Of a stretch of DNA of 64,000 nucleotides, positions 1 through 8,147 are shown one piece after another (within the stretch, counting starts at the first letter, position 1; each line of letters begins with the position of its first letter). The stretch spans positions 124,001 to 188,000 of the forward strand of contig NZ_MAEW01000017.1 of the NCBI RefSeq assembly GCF_002013375.1. Direction: 5' to 3'. Position numbers and translations under genes: made by a program. This DNA comes from Mycobacterium sp. D16Q13 (GTDB lineage Bacteria; Actinomycetota; Actinomycetes; Mycobacteriales; Mycobacteriaceae). The notes under the pieces are model-generated. The model did no database searches. It was not told the DNA's origin and worked only from the letters and a program-made list of their open reading frames with translations.

Positions 1-89
1 TCACCGACGAGGAGCTAGCGGCCGGACCGCAGGCCTGGCGTGACTACCTCGATCCCCTACCGGCGTGGGGTGTCATGCACGCCCACTAA
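1..89 (+). CDS. 3' end of an unidentified gene (partial)
   Basis: The last 28 codons of a gene that begins before the window. The frame is open from the first bases to a TAA at 87-89 and ends in WGVMHAH. Too little remains to name a family. It converges on the CGNR gene, and the short space between the two holds the 32-bp tandem duplication. Confidence 0.6.
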   Translation, partial: TDEELAAGPQAWRDYLDPLPAWGVMHAH

Positions 90-100
90 CGCCCGCCTGT

Positions 101-164
101 CATCGGGTTTAACGCTCTTCGCGCAAGCGGCTCATCGGGTTTAACGCTCTTCGCGCAAGCGGCT
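101..164. repeat. Perfect 32-bp tandem duplication over the 3' end of the CGNR gene
   Basis: Bases 101-132 and 133-164 are identical, and a third copy starts (CATCG, 165-169). The unit contains the last codons and the stop of the CGNR gene (SRLREER-stop on the minus strand), so a second copy of the gene's tail lies just beyond its stop. The reading frame of the gene itself is not disturbed. Confidence 0.9.
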
Positions 165-722
165 CATCGCCGCCTTTTTGGCCCTGTTCCCGCAGGTGTT
201 CATGTTGCACCAGCGCCTGTTATTGGCGCGACTGGTATCGACGTAGAGTCCATGGCACTGCTCATCCGAGCACGCCTTCACACGATCGCGATCGGGCCCG
301 CCCAGTGTCTCGATCGCATCGGCAGCGATGACCGACAGTGCATCCGCGATGCTCGCGCCTTGCCAGATTGCCTCGCCATTCCCGAACAATCTGTGGGCAT
401 GTCCATTTCGGGAGAACTTGTTCAACACCCGTACCGTTGCCGACGCGATCGTGCCGCCATCCGCGATCGCGGCACCCGCACGGTGAATGCTCTCGCGCAG
501 CTCCTTGGCATTGGCCAGGTTGGCTTCGGTCACCGTCGCATCCGAGAAGTCCAGCCCATTGGCCCGCAGCCACAACCCCAGCCGCCCCGGATCGGTGAGC
601 CGCTCGGTGGCCGCCCCCGCGCGATCGAACACCGTCGCAGTGAAACGGAACGCCAGCACCGCGTTGTCCAGCCGGAAGATCGCCCCCACATCCCGCGACG
701 CACCCTGAGTCATGCGAACCAT
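141..722 (-). CDS. CGNR zinc-finger protein, putative transcriptional regulator
   Basis: A 193-residue protein of the ABATE/CGNR family, usually described as putative stress-responsive transcription regulators. The C-terminal zinc finger is clear: Cys151 and Cys156, then Cys172 and Cys177 within the signature CGNR (177-180), in a basic context. The N-terminal part would be the ABATE-type ligand or dimer region. ATG at 722 or 713 are both possible starts. It is divergent from the VOC/oxidoreductase pair, and the shared 71-base spacer has two identical AACCGGTT palindromes, so autoregulation and control of the neighbours is plausible. That regulatory link is inference. Confidence 0.85.
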   Translation of the reverse strand: MVRMTQGASRDVGAIFRLDNAVLAFRFTATVFDRAGAATERLTDPGRLGLWLRANGLDFSDATVTEANLANAKELRESIHRAGAAIADGGTIASATVRVLNKFSRNGHAHRLFGNGEAIWQGASIADALSVIAADAIETLGGPDRDRVKACSDEQCHGLYVDTSRANNRRWCNMNTCGNRAKKAAMSRLREER

Positions 723-725
723 CTT

Positions 726-780
726 AACCGGTTCGACAGATCGTCAACGGTGATCTACGGTGGAACCGTCTGAACCGGTT
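726..780. promoter_or_regulatory. Pair of AACCGGTT palindromes in a divergent promoter
   Basis: Identical 8-bp palindromes at 726-733 and 773-780, 47 bp apart, sit between the CGNR regulator and the VOC gene. The second lies just upstream of the VOC ribosome-binding site (GGAGGA, 785-790). The spacing and divergent context fit an operator pair. The core also resembles AACnnGTT of the KstR motif, but the flanking T and A are not both conserved. Confidence 0.45.
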
Positions 781-793
781 CATGGGAGGAAAG

Positions 794-1288
794 ATGTCCG
801 TCAATCACGTCGGGATTACCGTTCCCGATATCGCAGCGGCAATAGATTGGTATCGCGAGGTATTCGGATTTGAATGCATCATGGGTCCGCGCACACTCGA
901 ACCCGGACCGGCCGGAGAGCTGCCGCCGGGACTGGACGCCCGATTCGGCCGGGCCCGAATGGCCGGTCTGCAGACGGACAACGGCGTGGGTGTCGAACTC
1001 TTCGAATTCATCAGTCCCGTGACCGACCCGGCGCCGGACCGGCCTGTCGACTACACCCGGCGCGGAACCTGGCACCTGTGCCTCACGGTTCCCGATGTGC
1101 AGGAACTGACGTCCGTCGCCGCCGCCAGTGGTGGACGCATCATCACGGCACCGCGACCGGTCGTTGCGGGCAGACCGTGGACCATGTCCTATCTCACGGA
1201 TCCATGGGGCACCGTCATCGAACTGATGAGCCATGACTACACCGAGATATTCACCAACTGGCCCACCGAAACAGGAGCACACCAATGA
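794..1288 (+). CDS. VOC (glyoxalase/bleomycin-resistance fold) family protein
   Basis: A 164-residue vicinal-oxygen-chelate protein starting MSVNHVGITVPD, a typical first beta strand of the fold with an early metal-ligand His. A second module begins near TWHLCLTVPDV and ends with the usual D-P-WGTVIELM strand containing the metal Glu. The start at 794 is chosen because GGAGGA lies 3 bases upstream; an in-frame ATG at 782 would put that site inside the gene. It overlaps the next gene by ATGA, so the two are translationally coupled. The exact substrate cannot be told from sequence; isomerase, epimerase and dioxygenase roles all occur in the family. Confidence 0.85.
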   Translation: MSVNHVGITVPDIAAAIDWYREVFGFECIMGPRTLEPGPAGELPPGLDARFGRARMAGLQTDNGVGVELFEFISPVTDPAPDRPVDYTRRGTWHLCLTVPDVQELTSVAAASGGRIITAPRPVVAGRPWTMSYLTDPWGTVIELMSHDYTEIFTNWPTETGAHQ

Positions 1289-2157
1289 GCACAATTGCCG
1301 TCATCGGACTCGGCGCCATGGGAAAGGCAGTGGCGCATAATCTTGTTCAAGCGGGCCACGAGGTGTCCGTCTGGAATCGGTCTCCTGACCCCGTGGCAGA
1401 ACTCGCCGCCACCGGCGCTCACCCGCTTCAGTCGGCCACGCAGGCGTTCGAGTCCGGCGTGGTGTTCTCCGTACTGGCCGACGACCGCGCCGTGAACGAA
1501 ACCTTTTTGACCCCGGAGGTTCTCGCGGCCGCATCGGGAGCTTTGCATGTCAATCTCGCGACCGTAAGTACCCAGCTGGCCGACCGTGCCACGGCCCTGC
1601 ACGCCGAGCACGGTGTGGGATACGTTGCCGCACCGGTGTTCGGCAGGGTCCCGGTGGCGCAGGCAGGGCAACTGCAGGTGCTGGCCGCGGGCGACACCCA
1701 CCAGATCGACAGAGCACAGCCGTTCTTCGACATCATCGGGGCGCGCACCTGGCGACTGGGCGATGCGCCGCGACAGGCCAACGTCGTCAAGATCATCGGG
1801 AACTTCCTCATCGCATCGGCCATCCAGTCGTTGAGTGAGGCCGTGAGTATGGCCGAACGATCCGGCGTGGACTCCGAACTGCTGGTCGACTTACTGACCA
1901 GCACCCTGTTCCAGGGCCCGGCGTACAGCAGCTACGGCAAGCTCATCGCCACCTCCACCTACCAACCCGCCGGGTTCACAACTACCCTGGGCCGCAAGGA
2001 TGTTGGGCTGGCACTCGATGTTGCGGCGGACACCGGCCTGCGACTGCCGTTCGGCGAGGTACTGCGAACGGTTCTCGACGAGGCGCTGGCCAACGGGCAG
2101 GCCGACCTCGACTGGTCCTCGATCGCCGATCTACAGCGGGCGCGCGACGCGGGGTGA
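1285..2157 (+). CDS. NAD(P)-binding beta-hydroxyacid dehydrogenase / imine-reductase-like oxidoreductase
   Basis: A 290-residue enzyme with an N-terminal Rossmann nucleotide site GLGAMG (residues 8-13) and a C-terminal all-helical domain, as in 3-hydroxyisobutyrate dehydrogenases, glyoxylate/succinic-semialdehyde reductases and imine reductases. The lysine in VVKIIGN is at the position of the family's catalytic Lys. It is coupled to the VOC gene by a 4-base overlap, suggesting that the two act on one small-acid pathway under the divergent CGNR regulator (inference). Substrate not assignable. Confidence 0.85.
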   Translation: MSTIAVIGLGAMGKAVAHNLVQAGHEVSVWNRSPDPVAELAATGAHPLQSATQAFESGVVFSVLADDRAVNETFLTPEVLAAASGALHVNLATVSTQLADRATALHAEHGVGYVAAPVFGRVPVAQAGQLQVLAAGDTHQIDRAQPFFDIIGARTWRLGDAPRQANVVKIIGNFLIASAIQSLSEAVSMAERSGVDSELLVDLLTSTLFQGPAYSSYGKLIATSTYQPAGFTTTLGRKDVGLALDVAADTGLRLPFGEVLRTVLDEALANGQADLDWSSIADLQRARDAG

Positions 2158-2229
2158 CTATGGCATGATGTCCGCAGGAAATGCCTCACGTACACAGGCG
2201 AATCGCACTGTCCCGTATGGAGGTTTCCT

Positions 2230-3909
2230 GTGGCTACATCATCTCTCGAACTGGCGGCAAGCCGCCCCTTTCCCCCGCGGCTAGGGCCTAAAGGCTCTCT
2301 TATCTACCGACTTGTTTCCACAACCGATCACAAGCTGATCGGAATCATGTACCTCGTCACATGTTTCGCCTTCTTCATGGTGGGCGGCCTGATGGCGCTG
2401 CTGATCCGCGCCGAACTCACCATGCCGGGGCTGGCGTTCCTGTCCAACGAGCAGTACAACCAGTTGTTCACCATGCACGGCACCGCCATGCTGCTGTTCT
2501 ATGCGACGCCCATCGTGTTCGGCTTCGCCAACGTGGTGCTGCCGCTTCAGATCGGCGCGCCCGACGTCGCCTTCCCGCGTCTGAACGCACTCTCGTTCTG
2601 GCTCTTCCTGTTTGGTGCCCTCATCGCGATGGCCGGCTTCATCACTCCGGGTGGCGCCGCGGACTTCGGCTGGACCGCCTACACCCCACTCTCCGATGCC
2701 ATTCACTCCCCCGGAGCCGGGGCCGATCTGTGGATCCTGGGTATCGCGGTGGGAGGCCTCGGCACGATCCTGGGTGCGGTCAACATGATCACCACCGTCG
2801 TGTGCATGCGCGCGCCTGGCATGGTGATGTTCCGGATGCCGATCTTCACTTGGAACATCCTGGTGGTCAGCGTGCTGGTGCTGCTCGTGTTCCCGCTCTT
2901 GGCCGCGGCGGCCATTGGGCTGGCGGCCGACCGGCACCTGGGTGCACACATCTTCGATCCCGCCAATGGCGGTGTTCTGCTGTGGCAGCACCTGTTCTGG
3001 TTCTTTGGGCACCCCGAGGTGTATGTGCTGGCCTTACCCTTCTTTGGCGTGGTCTCGGAGATCTTTCCGGTGTTCAGCCGCAAGCCGATCTTCGGATACA
3101 CCACGCTGGTCTTTGCGACCCTGGGGATCGGCGCGCTGTCGATTGCGGTATGGGCGCACCACATGTACGCCACCGGCGCCGTACTGCTGCCGTTCTTCTC
3201 CTTCATGACCTTCCTGATCGCGGTTCCGACCGGTATCAAGTTCTTCAACTGGATCGGCACGATGTGGAAGGGGCAGTTGACTTTCGAGACCCCGATGCTG
3301 TTCTCGATCGGATTCCTGGTCACTTTCCTCTTCGGTGGCCTGACCGGTGTCCTTCTCGCAGCTCCCCCCATAGATTTCCACGTCACCGACTCATACTTCG
3401 TGGTGGCGCACTTCCACTACACCTTGTTCGGCACCATCGTGTTCGCGAGCTTCGCGGGCGTGTACTTCTGGTTCCCGAAGATGACGGGCCGTCTGCTCGA
3501 CGAGCGTCTGGGCAAGTTCCACTTCTGGCTTACCTTCATCGGCTTTCACGCCACGTTCCTGGTGCAGCACTGGTTGGGCAATGAGGGCATGCCGCGCCGG
3601 TACGCCGACTACCTGCCCACCGATGGCTTCACGGGCTTGAACATCGTGTCAACGGTCGGCGCCTTCGTTCTCGGTTCATCGATGCTGCCATTCGTGTGGA
3701 ACGTGTTCAAGAGCTACCGCTACGGCGAGGTCGTCACGGTCGATGATCCGTGGGGCTACGGCAACTCCCTGGAGTGGGCCACCAGCTGCCCGCCGCCGCG
3801 GCACAACTTCTCCGAGCTGCCCCGAATCCGTTCGGAACGCCCGGCATTCGAGCTGCACTACCCGCACATGGTCGAGCGCATGCGCACCGAGGCGCACGTC
3901 GGGCATTAG
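2230..3909 (+). CDS. ctaD: Cytochrome c oxidase subunit I (aa3 type)
   Basis: Catalytic heme-copper subunit of the terminal oxidase in the respiratory membrane, 559 residues with about 12 membrane segments. Visible signatures are TTDHKLIGIMY, the low-spin haem His in FTMHGT, the CuB/His-Tyr motif HPEVY, the CuB His pair WAHHM, the proton-channel Lys in VPTGIKFFNW, and HFHYTLFG for the haem a3 ligands. It is very close to M. tuberculosis CtaD as I remember it, but lacks the short C-terminal extension. The start is GTG with GGAGGT at 2219-2224. The expected mycobacterial partner serB2 is not adjacent, so this may be a second copy. Its stop overlaps that of the convergent PPOX gene. Confidence 0.96.
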   Translation: MATSSLELAASRPFPPRLGPKGSLIYRLVSTTDHKLIGIMYLVTCFAFFMVGGLMALLIRAELTMPGLAFLSNEQYNQLFTMHGTAMLLFYATPIVFGFANVVLPLQIGAPDVAFPRLNALSFWLFLFGALIAMAGFITPGGAADFGWTAYTPLSDAIHSPGAGADLWILGIAVGGLGTILGAVNMITTVVCMRAPGMVMFRMPIFTWNILVVSVLVLLVFPLLAAAAIGLAADRHLGAHIFDPANGGVLLWQHLFWFFGHPEVYVLALPFFGVVSEIFPVFSRKPIFGYTTLVFATLGIGALSIAVWAHHMYATGAVLLPFFSFMTFLIAVPTGIKFFNWIGTMWKGQLTFETPMLFSIGFLVTFLFGGLTGVLLAAPPIDFHVTDSYFVVAHFHYTLFGTIVFASFAGVYFWFPKMTGRLLDERLGKFHFWLTFIGFHATFLVQHWLGNEGMPRRYADYLPTDGFTGLNIVSTVGAFVLGSSMLPFVWNVFKSYRYGEVVTVDDPWGYGNSLEWATSCPPPRHNFSELPRIRSERPAFELHYPHMVERMRTEAHVGH

Positions 3910-4367
3910 CCCGGAACGTGGCCGCCGTCCGGCTCACACCCGAACACGAAACGGCGGCCGGTGATCTGTGCCGGGATGATCCGTACGTAATGCAGCTTCA
4001 CGGTGGGTATCCACGGGTACAGTCCGCCCCGGTCGGCCTCGTCGATATCGGCCGACGAGTTCAGCACCTGTGCCGCACCGCGCACGACGACGCTCCAGCC
4101 ACCGATATCGTTGTGATCGTCCGCCTCGAACAGCACCTCGTCGCTCACGACCGCACCGAAAAGTTTGGTGCCCTCGGCCGTCCGGAACAGCACGGTGCCG
4201 CGCTGGGTCACGAAGTTGATCGGGAAGATCTCGGGTCTGCCATCGATCACTACCACCAATCTGCCCAGCTTGGCGCTCGACAGCAGGGTCCAGCTTTCGT
4301 ACTTCTCGAGCAGGGTCACGGGTCGCGAATCGGGCGTCATGACGCCGATGATCGCCGATCGCCGCAT
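3906..4367 (-). CDS. Pyridoxamine 5'-phosphate oxidase-fold (flavin/F420-binding split barrel) protein
   Basis: About 150 residues with the split-barrel pattern: an opening helix ending in LLSSAKLGRLVVVIDGRPEIFPINFV, then GTVLFRT and a final FVFGCEPDG. Such proteins bind FMN, haem or F420; the F420-type neighbour makes F420 attractive but unproven. It lies 22 bases downstream of the LLM oxidoreductase on the same strand and is probably co-transcribed. An alternative ATG at 4340 gives a more typical N-terminus; neither has a good ribosome-binding site. The stop overlaps the convergent ctaD stop by 4 bases. Confidence 0.8.
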   Translation of the reverse strand: MRRSAIIGVMTPDSRPVTLLEKYESWTLLSSAKLGRLVVVIDGRPEIFPINFVTQRGTVLFRTAEGTKLFGAVVSDEVLFEADDHNDIGGWSVVVRGAAQVLNSSADIDEADRGGLYPWIPTVKLHYVRIIPAQITGRRFVFGCEPDGGHVPG

Positions 4368-4389
4368 CCGGCACTAGATGCGAAGGTCC

Positions 4390-5238
4390 CTATGTGAGGG
4401 CCGCGATCAGCGAATGAAAATCTTTGAGCCCACGTGGATCTACTCCCATATACGTCAGATAGGAGATGCCGAGTTCTTCGCGAAGTGCGAGGATCTGCTC
4501 GATGAGCTCCCCCTTGGACCCGTGTAACAGCGTGGGCGACGCGAGTAACTCATCATCGGAATCATGTGGCCGGTATACGCGCATGAGCCCCAAGTCCGGT
4601 GAGCGGTCGATCGCGACATCGAAGATCCCCAGATTCAGCTCCGGCGAGTCGGCACGATGACCGGCCGCAGCAAGGACATATGCTGCGCGTTCGGCGAGGT
4701 CGGCGCGCGTCTTCGCATCGGAGATGGCGATGATATCGGCTTGCTGTGCCGCGAGTTTCAGAATCTTGTCGCCCTTGCCCGCGATCATGATCGGTACGGG
4801 AGACTGAACCGGCCGTGGCCAATGATGCGGGCTGGAAAGCAGCCCGCGCAGCGCACCGACGGCATCGGCGAGCTGCTGCACACGTGCGGCCGGACTCAGG
4901 AACGGCACTCCCGCTGCCTCGTATTCCTGCTGGACATATCCGGCCCCCAATCCGATCTCGACACGACCGTCGGTGAGCCGGTCAGCCGTCGCGATATCGC
5001 GCGCAAGTAGACGTGAAGAGTAGAAACCTGTGGTCAGTACGAAACTTCCGACCCGGACCGTCGTCGAAACGCTGGCGGCGGCAAGCATTACCGGGAAGGG
5101 TGCACCGACACCGAGGTGGTCGGGAACCACAATGACGTCAACACCACAATCCTCGGCCTGCCGCACCTGGTCGCGAATCTGACCAATGTCCCCATGAGAG
5201 ATCAGATTCGTCCCAAACCGAAATCCGTGTCTAATCAC
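4390..5238 (-). CDS. LLM-class F420-dependent oxidoreductase (TIGR03621-like)
   Basis: A luciferase-like TIM-barrel enzyme: FRFGTNL at the first strand, VVPDHLG, TTVRVGSFVLT, LTDGRVEIGLGAGY (the classic LLM signature) and IMIAGKGDKILKLAAQQADI. Mycobacterial members use reduced F420 and often act on lipids or sterol-like compounds; the substrate is not visible here. GTG at 5238 is preferred because GAGAGGTGG sits just upstream; GTG at 5250 is the longer alternative. It is divergent from the DapB-like gene, and the shared promoter has a KstR2-type palindrome. Confidence 0.85.
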   Translation of the reverse strand: MIRHGFRFGTNLISHGDIGQIRDQVRQAEDCGVDVIVVPDHLGVGAPFPVMLAAASVSTTVRVGSFVLTTGFYSSRLLARDIATADRLTDGRVEIGLGAGYVQQEYEAAGVPFLSPAARVQQLADAVGALRGLLSSPHHWPRPVQSPVPIMIAGKGDKILKLAAQQADIIAISDAKTRADLAERAAYVLAAAGHRADSPELNLGIFDVAIDRSPDLGLMRVYRPHDSDDELLASPTLLHGSKGELIEQILALREELGISYLTYMGVDPRGLKDFHSLIAALT

Positions 5239-5264
5239 CGAGATTCCCACCTCTCAAGATCTGG

Positions 5265-5278
5265 ACCAAGCACTTGTT
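5265..5278. promoter_or_regulatory. KstR2-type operator candidate
   Basis: The sequence ACCAAGCACTTGTT matches all ten fixed bases of the published KstR2 consensus AnCAAGnnCTTGnT. It lies between the divergent LLM oxidoreductase and DapB-like genes. KstR2 is the TetR repressor of cholesterol C/D-ring catabolism in mycobacteria. The match is direct; control by KstR2 is inference. Confidence 0.5.
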
Positions 5279-5324
5279 TGGTGTTATGCAGGTCTGAGGT
5301 TACCGGTTGCGAGGAGGCAATGAC

Positions 5325-6377
5325 ATGGTCTATCGAGTGGTCCAGTGGGCGACCGGTGAAGTGGGCAGGGCCGCGATCGCTGCGGTGATCGCACACCCGG
5401 AACTACAGCTGGTGGGGTGCTGGGTGCACTCACCACAGAAGACCGGCGTCGATGTCGGCGAGCTCATCGGCCAGGCAGCCTTGGGCATCACCACGACCAA
5501 CAGTCTGGACGACATCCTCGCTCTGGACGCCGATTGTGTGATCTATAGCCCGCTGCTCCCTAACCCGTCGGAGGTCGCGGCATTGCTCGCCTCAGGCAAG
5601 AATGTGGTCACCCCCGTCGGTTGGTTCTATCCCGACAGTTCCGGCCGTGATCTGGATGCCACTGCCCGCCAGGCCGGAGTGACACTGCACGGCACAGGAA
5701 TTGATCCCGGCGGTATCACTGATCTGTATCCATTGATCTTCTCGTCCATGACCTCCGCTGTCACCTATGTGCGCGCCGAGGAGTATTCGGACATCCGCAC
5801 CTATGGCGCGCCGGATGTCATCCGACACATCATGAAGTTTGGCGGCACACCCGAAGAGGCAATCAGCGGACCGATGCCCAAACTGTTGGGCGGCGGGTTC
5901 AAACAGTCCCTACGAATGATCCTCGACGGTATGGGCTTCGCAGAGGTGGAGATCCGGCCCAATCTCAAGGTCGCCGTCGCCACCGCGAACATCGATTCTC
6001 CGATAGGCGTCATCCGACCCGGATGCGTTGCCGGTCAGCAATTCTCGTGGGAGGCATTCATCGGGGACGACACCGTCGCGCGAATCGCCGTAAACTGGCT
6101 GATGGGCGAAGAGCACTTGGAACCCGCCTGGGCCTTCGGCCCCAGTGGTCCGCGCTACGAGGTCGAGGTGCGCGGCACTCCCTCGTCATCGTGCACGATC
6201 ACCGGCTTTCATCCCCACAGCGTCGAGGCCGGGCTCCTCGCCAACGAGGGCGTGGTCGCGACGGCGGCGCACTGTGTCAACTCCGTGCCCTACGTGTGTG
6301 AGGCTCAGCCGGGGCTCAAGTCGTACCTTGACCTTCCGCTCATCGCGGGCAGAGCACATCCCCGGCTCCATCGGTGA
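5325..6377 (+). CDS. DapB-like NAD(P)H-dependent oxidoreductase
   Basis: About 350 residues with an N-terminal Rossmann segment (YRVVQWATGEVGRAAIAAVI; WATGEVGR replaces the usual GxGxxG) and a dihydrodipicolinate-reductase-like architecture, a group common in mycobacteria and sometimes labelled 2,4-diaminopentanoate-dehydrogenase-like. The start is ATG 5325, set by GAGGAGG at 5311-5317. It is divergent from the LLM oxidoreductase across a 74-base spacer with the KstR2-like palindrome. Family assignment is firm; the reaction is unknown. Confidence 0.8.
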   Translation: MVYRVVQWATGEVGRAAIAAVIAHPELQLVGCWVHSPQKTGVDVGELIGQAALGITTTNSLDDILALDADCVIYSPLLPNPSEVAALLASGKNVVTPVGWFYPDSSGRDLDATARQAGVTLHGTGIDPGGITDLYPLIFSSMTSAVTYVRAEEYSDIRTYGAPDVIRHIMKFGGTPEEAISGPMPKLLGGGFKQSLRMILDGMGFAEVEIRPNLKVAVATANIDSPIGVIRPGCVAGQQFSWEAFIGDDTVARIAVNWLMGEEHLEPAWAFGPSGPRYEVEVRGTPSSSCTITGFHPHSVEAGLLANEGVVATAAHCVNSVPYVCEAQPGLKSYLDLPLIAGRAHPRLHR

Positions 6378-6400
6378 CCGACGGAGCCGGGATGCGCTCG

Positions 6401-7972
6401 TTAGGCGGCGTCCTTATGAGATGAGCCGGTGGTTCCCGATCCCCCGACCCCGCCGCTCTTCGGTGTGCTGGAGGTGGCAGGTGTGGCGGCCTTCGACTCC
6501 GCGCTTGCCGGTTCGCTCTTGTTGCCGGTGCTCGCGGCAGGTTCGGACTTGGACGGCGTACCGGTGATCTTCTGGACCGCATCAGAGGCCTTCTGAAGCG
6601 TGGCCGCGAGGTGGTCCTTCACCCTCTGCACACCGTTGGGGGACTTACCCGGCTCGGACTTGTTGCCGCCGGTCAGATCTGTTGCGCCGTTTGCCTTCAC
6701 CGGCTTACTCGGCAGCGTCATGATCTTGGCCGGTGTTGTGACCTCCGGAGCCTTGACGGCAGGCTCCTTCGTCTCCGATGCATTCGCTTCTGGCGTCGTG
6801 ACTTCCGGCGATTCTACCTCCGGTGCGCCCGATTCATCGGCCTTGGTGACCGGCTTGGCGGATCCGGCCGGCTTCTCCGTCGCGGCCTCGACCACCGTGG
6901 CGGTCTTCTTCGCCTCGATCACCTTCACGTCGGCGAGCTTGGAGTCACGGGGCACGGTATTGACCTTGGATTCACGCGCGGCAGTCGACTGGTTGTCCGC
7001 CACGGCGGCATCCGGCTTGACGGATTGATCCAGCGCCTTCGGTAATGCACCGCGTACCTCGTTGAGGACGTCACGCGCTACCGCCACCGGGAAGTGCACC
7101 GTGGACTTGATGACATCCACCACTCCCTTGGCGACCTCATCGGCCACCTTGGAGATATCGCCGGTCGCGATCGCCTGCTGGATGCGATATGCCGTTGTCT
7201 GCGGCTGCACGAAGAAGTTGCGGAAGTCTACGAACAGCTTGGTCGGCAACGAAGGAGTCTGGTTGACGGGCTTGCCATTCCACTCTTTGAGTGTCCAGCC
7301 ACCCTCGGGTGTGCCCGCCACCTTCACCACCGAGGTGTTGCTCAGCGGATCGGAGAGCAGCAGGGTGGGATCCGGATTGTCGACGTTCATCATGACCCAG
7401 AACATGATGGTGGCCCCGTGGGAGTACACCACCGCATTGCGGTCGCCGTTCTCGTAGATCGTCTTCACCGAGTCATCGACACGTGCGTCAAATGCGTTGC
7501 CATCCTCGCCGCCGGGCACCGGCACGAAACGAGCGCCCAATGTCCACAACAAGGGCGCGGCGATGTATCCGATGCGGCCGATGCCGTCCTTCTCCGATTG
7601 CCCCTCGAAGATGCCTGCGCCGATCTCACGCAGGCCGCCCAGCACCGTGGCCTTTTCACCCAGCTTGTCCTCCATGGGCTTAGCGGTCTCCTGGGTTCGG
7701 ATCATGTCCGACGCATAGATGCCATCGAAGCCTCCACCGAGCGTGTCGGCGACATCCTTCGCCTGCTGCTGCCCCGTCGGCGTCAGATGCGGCCCGGGGA
7801 CCGAGGTGTCAATCTTCCCCGATGCGTTGCCCTCGGATTCACCGTGTCGCACAAAGGTAATGGTCATCGGATCGGCCGCCCAGGCAACAACCGCGGTAAC
7901 TATCGAGAAGACGACGGCAGCGATCACCGTCGTCAGGACACGCGACATTGCCCGCGTTTTCGATTGACGCAT
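6401..7972 (-). CDS. Secreted histidine-phosphatase-superfamily protein with long Ala/Lys/Pro-rich tail
   Basis: An N-terminal signal or anchor segment (VLTTVIAAVVFSIVTAVVAWAA) is followed by a phosphoglycerate-mutase-like phosphatase domain with TFVRHGESEGN (catalytic RHG), then LTPTGQQQAKDVADTL, SDMIRTQETAKPM and the second catalytic His in VVYSHGATI. After about residue 320 there is a long low-complexity tail rich in K, E, T, S and P, which suits a cell-wall spacer. ATG 7972 is preferred to an upstream ATG at 7996, because the latter would overlap a perfect CRP-type palindrome. Substrate unknown; it probably acts outside the cytoplasmic membrane. Confidence 0.82.
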   Translation of the reverse strand: MRQSKTRAMSRVLTTVIAAVVFSIVTAVVAWAADPMTITFVRHGESEGNASGKIDTSVPGPHLTPTGQQQAKDVADTLGGGFDGIYASDMIRTQETAKPMEDKLGEKATVLGGLREIGAGIFEGQSEKDGIGRIGYIAAPLLWTLGARFVPVPGGEDGNAFDARVDDSVKTIYENGDRNAVVYSHGATIMFWVMMNVDNPDPTLLLSDPLSNTSVVKVAGTPEGGWTLKEWNGKPVNQTPSLPTKLFVDFRNFFVQPQTTAYRIQQAIATGDISKVADEVAKGVVDVIKSTVHFPVAVARDVLNEVRGALPKALDQSVKPDAAVADNQSTAARESKVNTVPRDSKLADVKVIEAKKTATVVEAATEKPAGSAKPVTKADESGAPEVESPEVTTPEANASETKEPAVKAPEVTTPAKIMTLPSKPVKANGATDLTGGNKSEPGKSPNGVQRVKDHLAATLQKASDAVQKITGTPSKSEPAASTGNKSEPASAESKAATPATSSTPKSGGVGGSGTTGSSHKDAA

Positions 7973-7995
7973 TGAGAATCCCCATCCATAGGTCA

Positions 7996-8011
7996 TGTGA
8001 GTGCGCTCACA
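7996..8011. promoter_or_regulatory. CRP/Cmr-type binding site, perfect palindrome
   Basis: TGTGAGTGCGCTCACA is an exact TGTGA-N6-TCACA; with flanking bases the arms extend to ATGTGAG/CTCACAT. It lies about 25-40 bases upstream of the phosphatase start at 7972. Mycobacterial CRP (Rv3676) recognises (C/T)GTGA-N6-TCAC(G/A). Confidence 0.65.
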
Positions 8012-8147
8012 TTAGCGATGCCTGATCCGAGTTAGGCAATGTTTCATCCCGCTGAGCGGACCATATGGATGTGACCAAATCTAGAACGAGATATTAAGCG
8101 AAAACCCTTGCAGGGCTGAACATTCAGTGCTTCAATGCTTCACCCGG

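Noticed and set aside
726..780. KstR sites (TnnAACnnGTTnnA)
   Set aside because: The AACnnGTT core is present, but one or both outer fixed bases are missing in each copy.
2281..3584. Long open frames antisense to and in other frames of ctaD
   Set aside because: Shadows caused by high G+C; the ctaD frame has all catalytic motifs.
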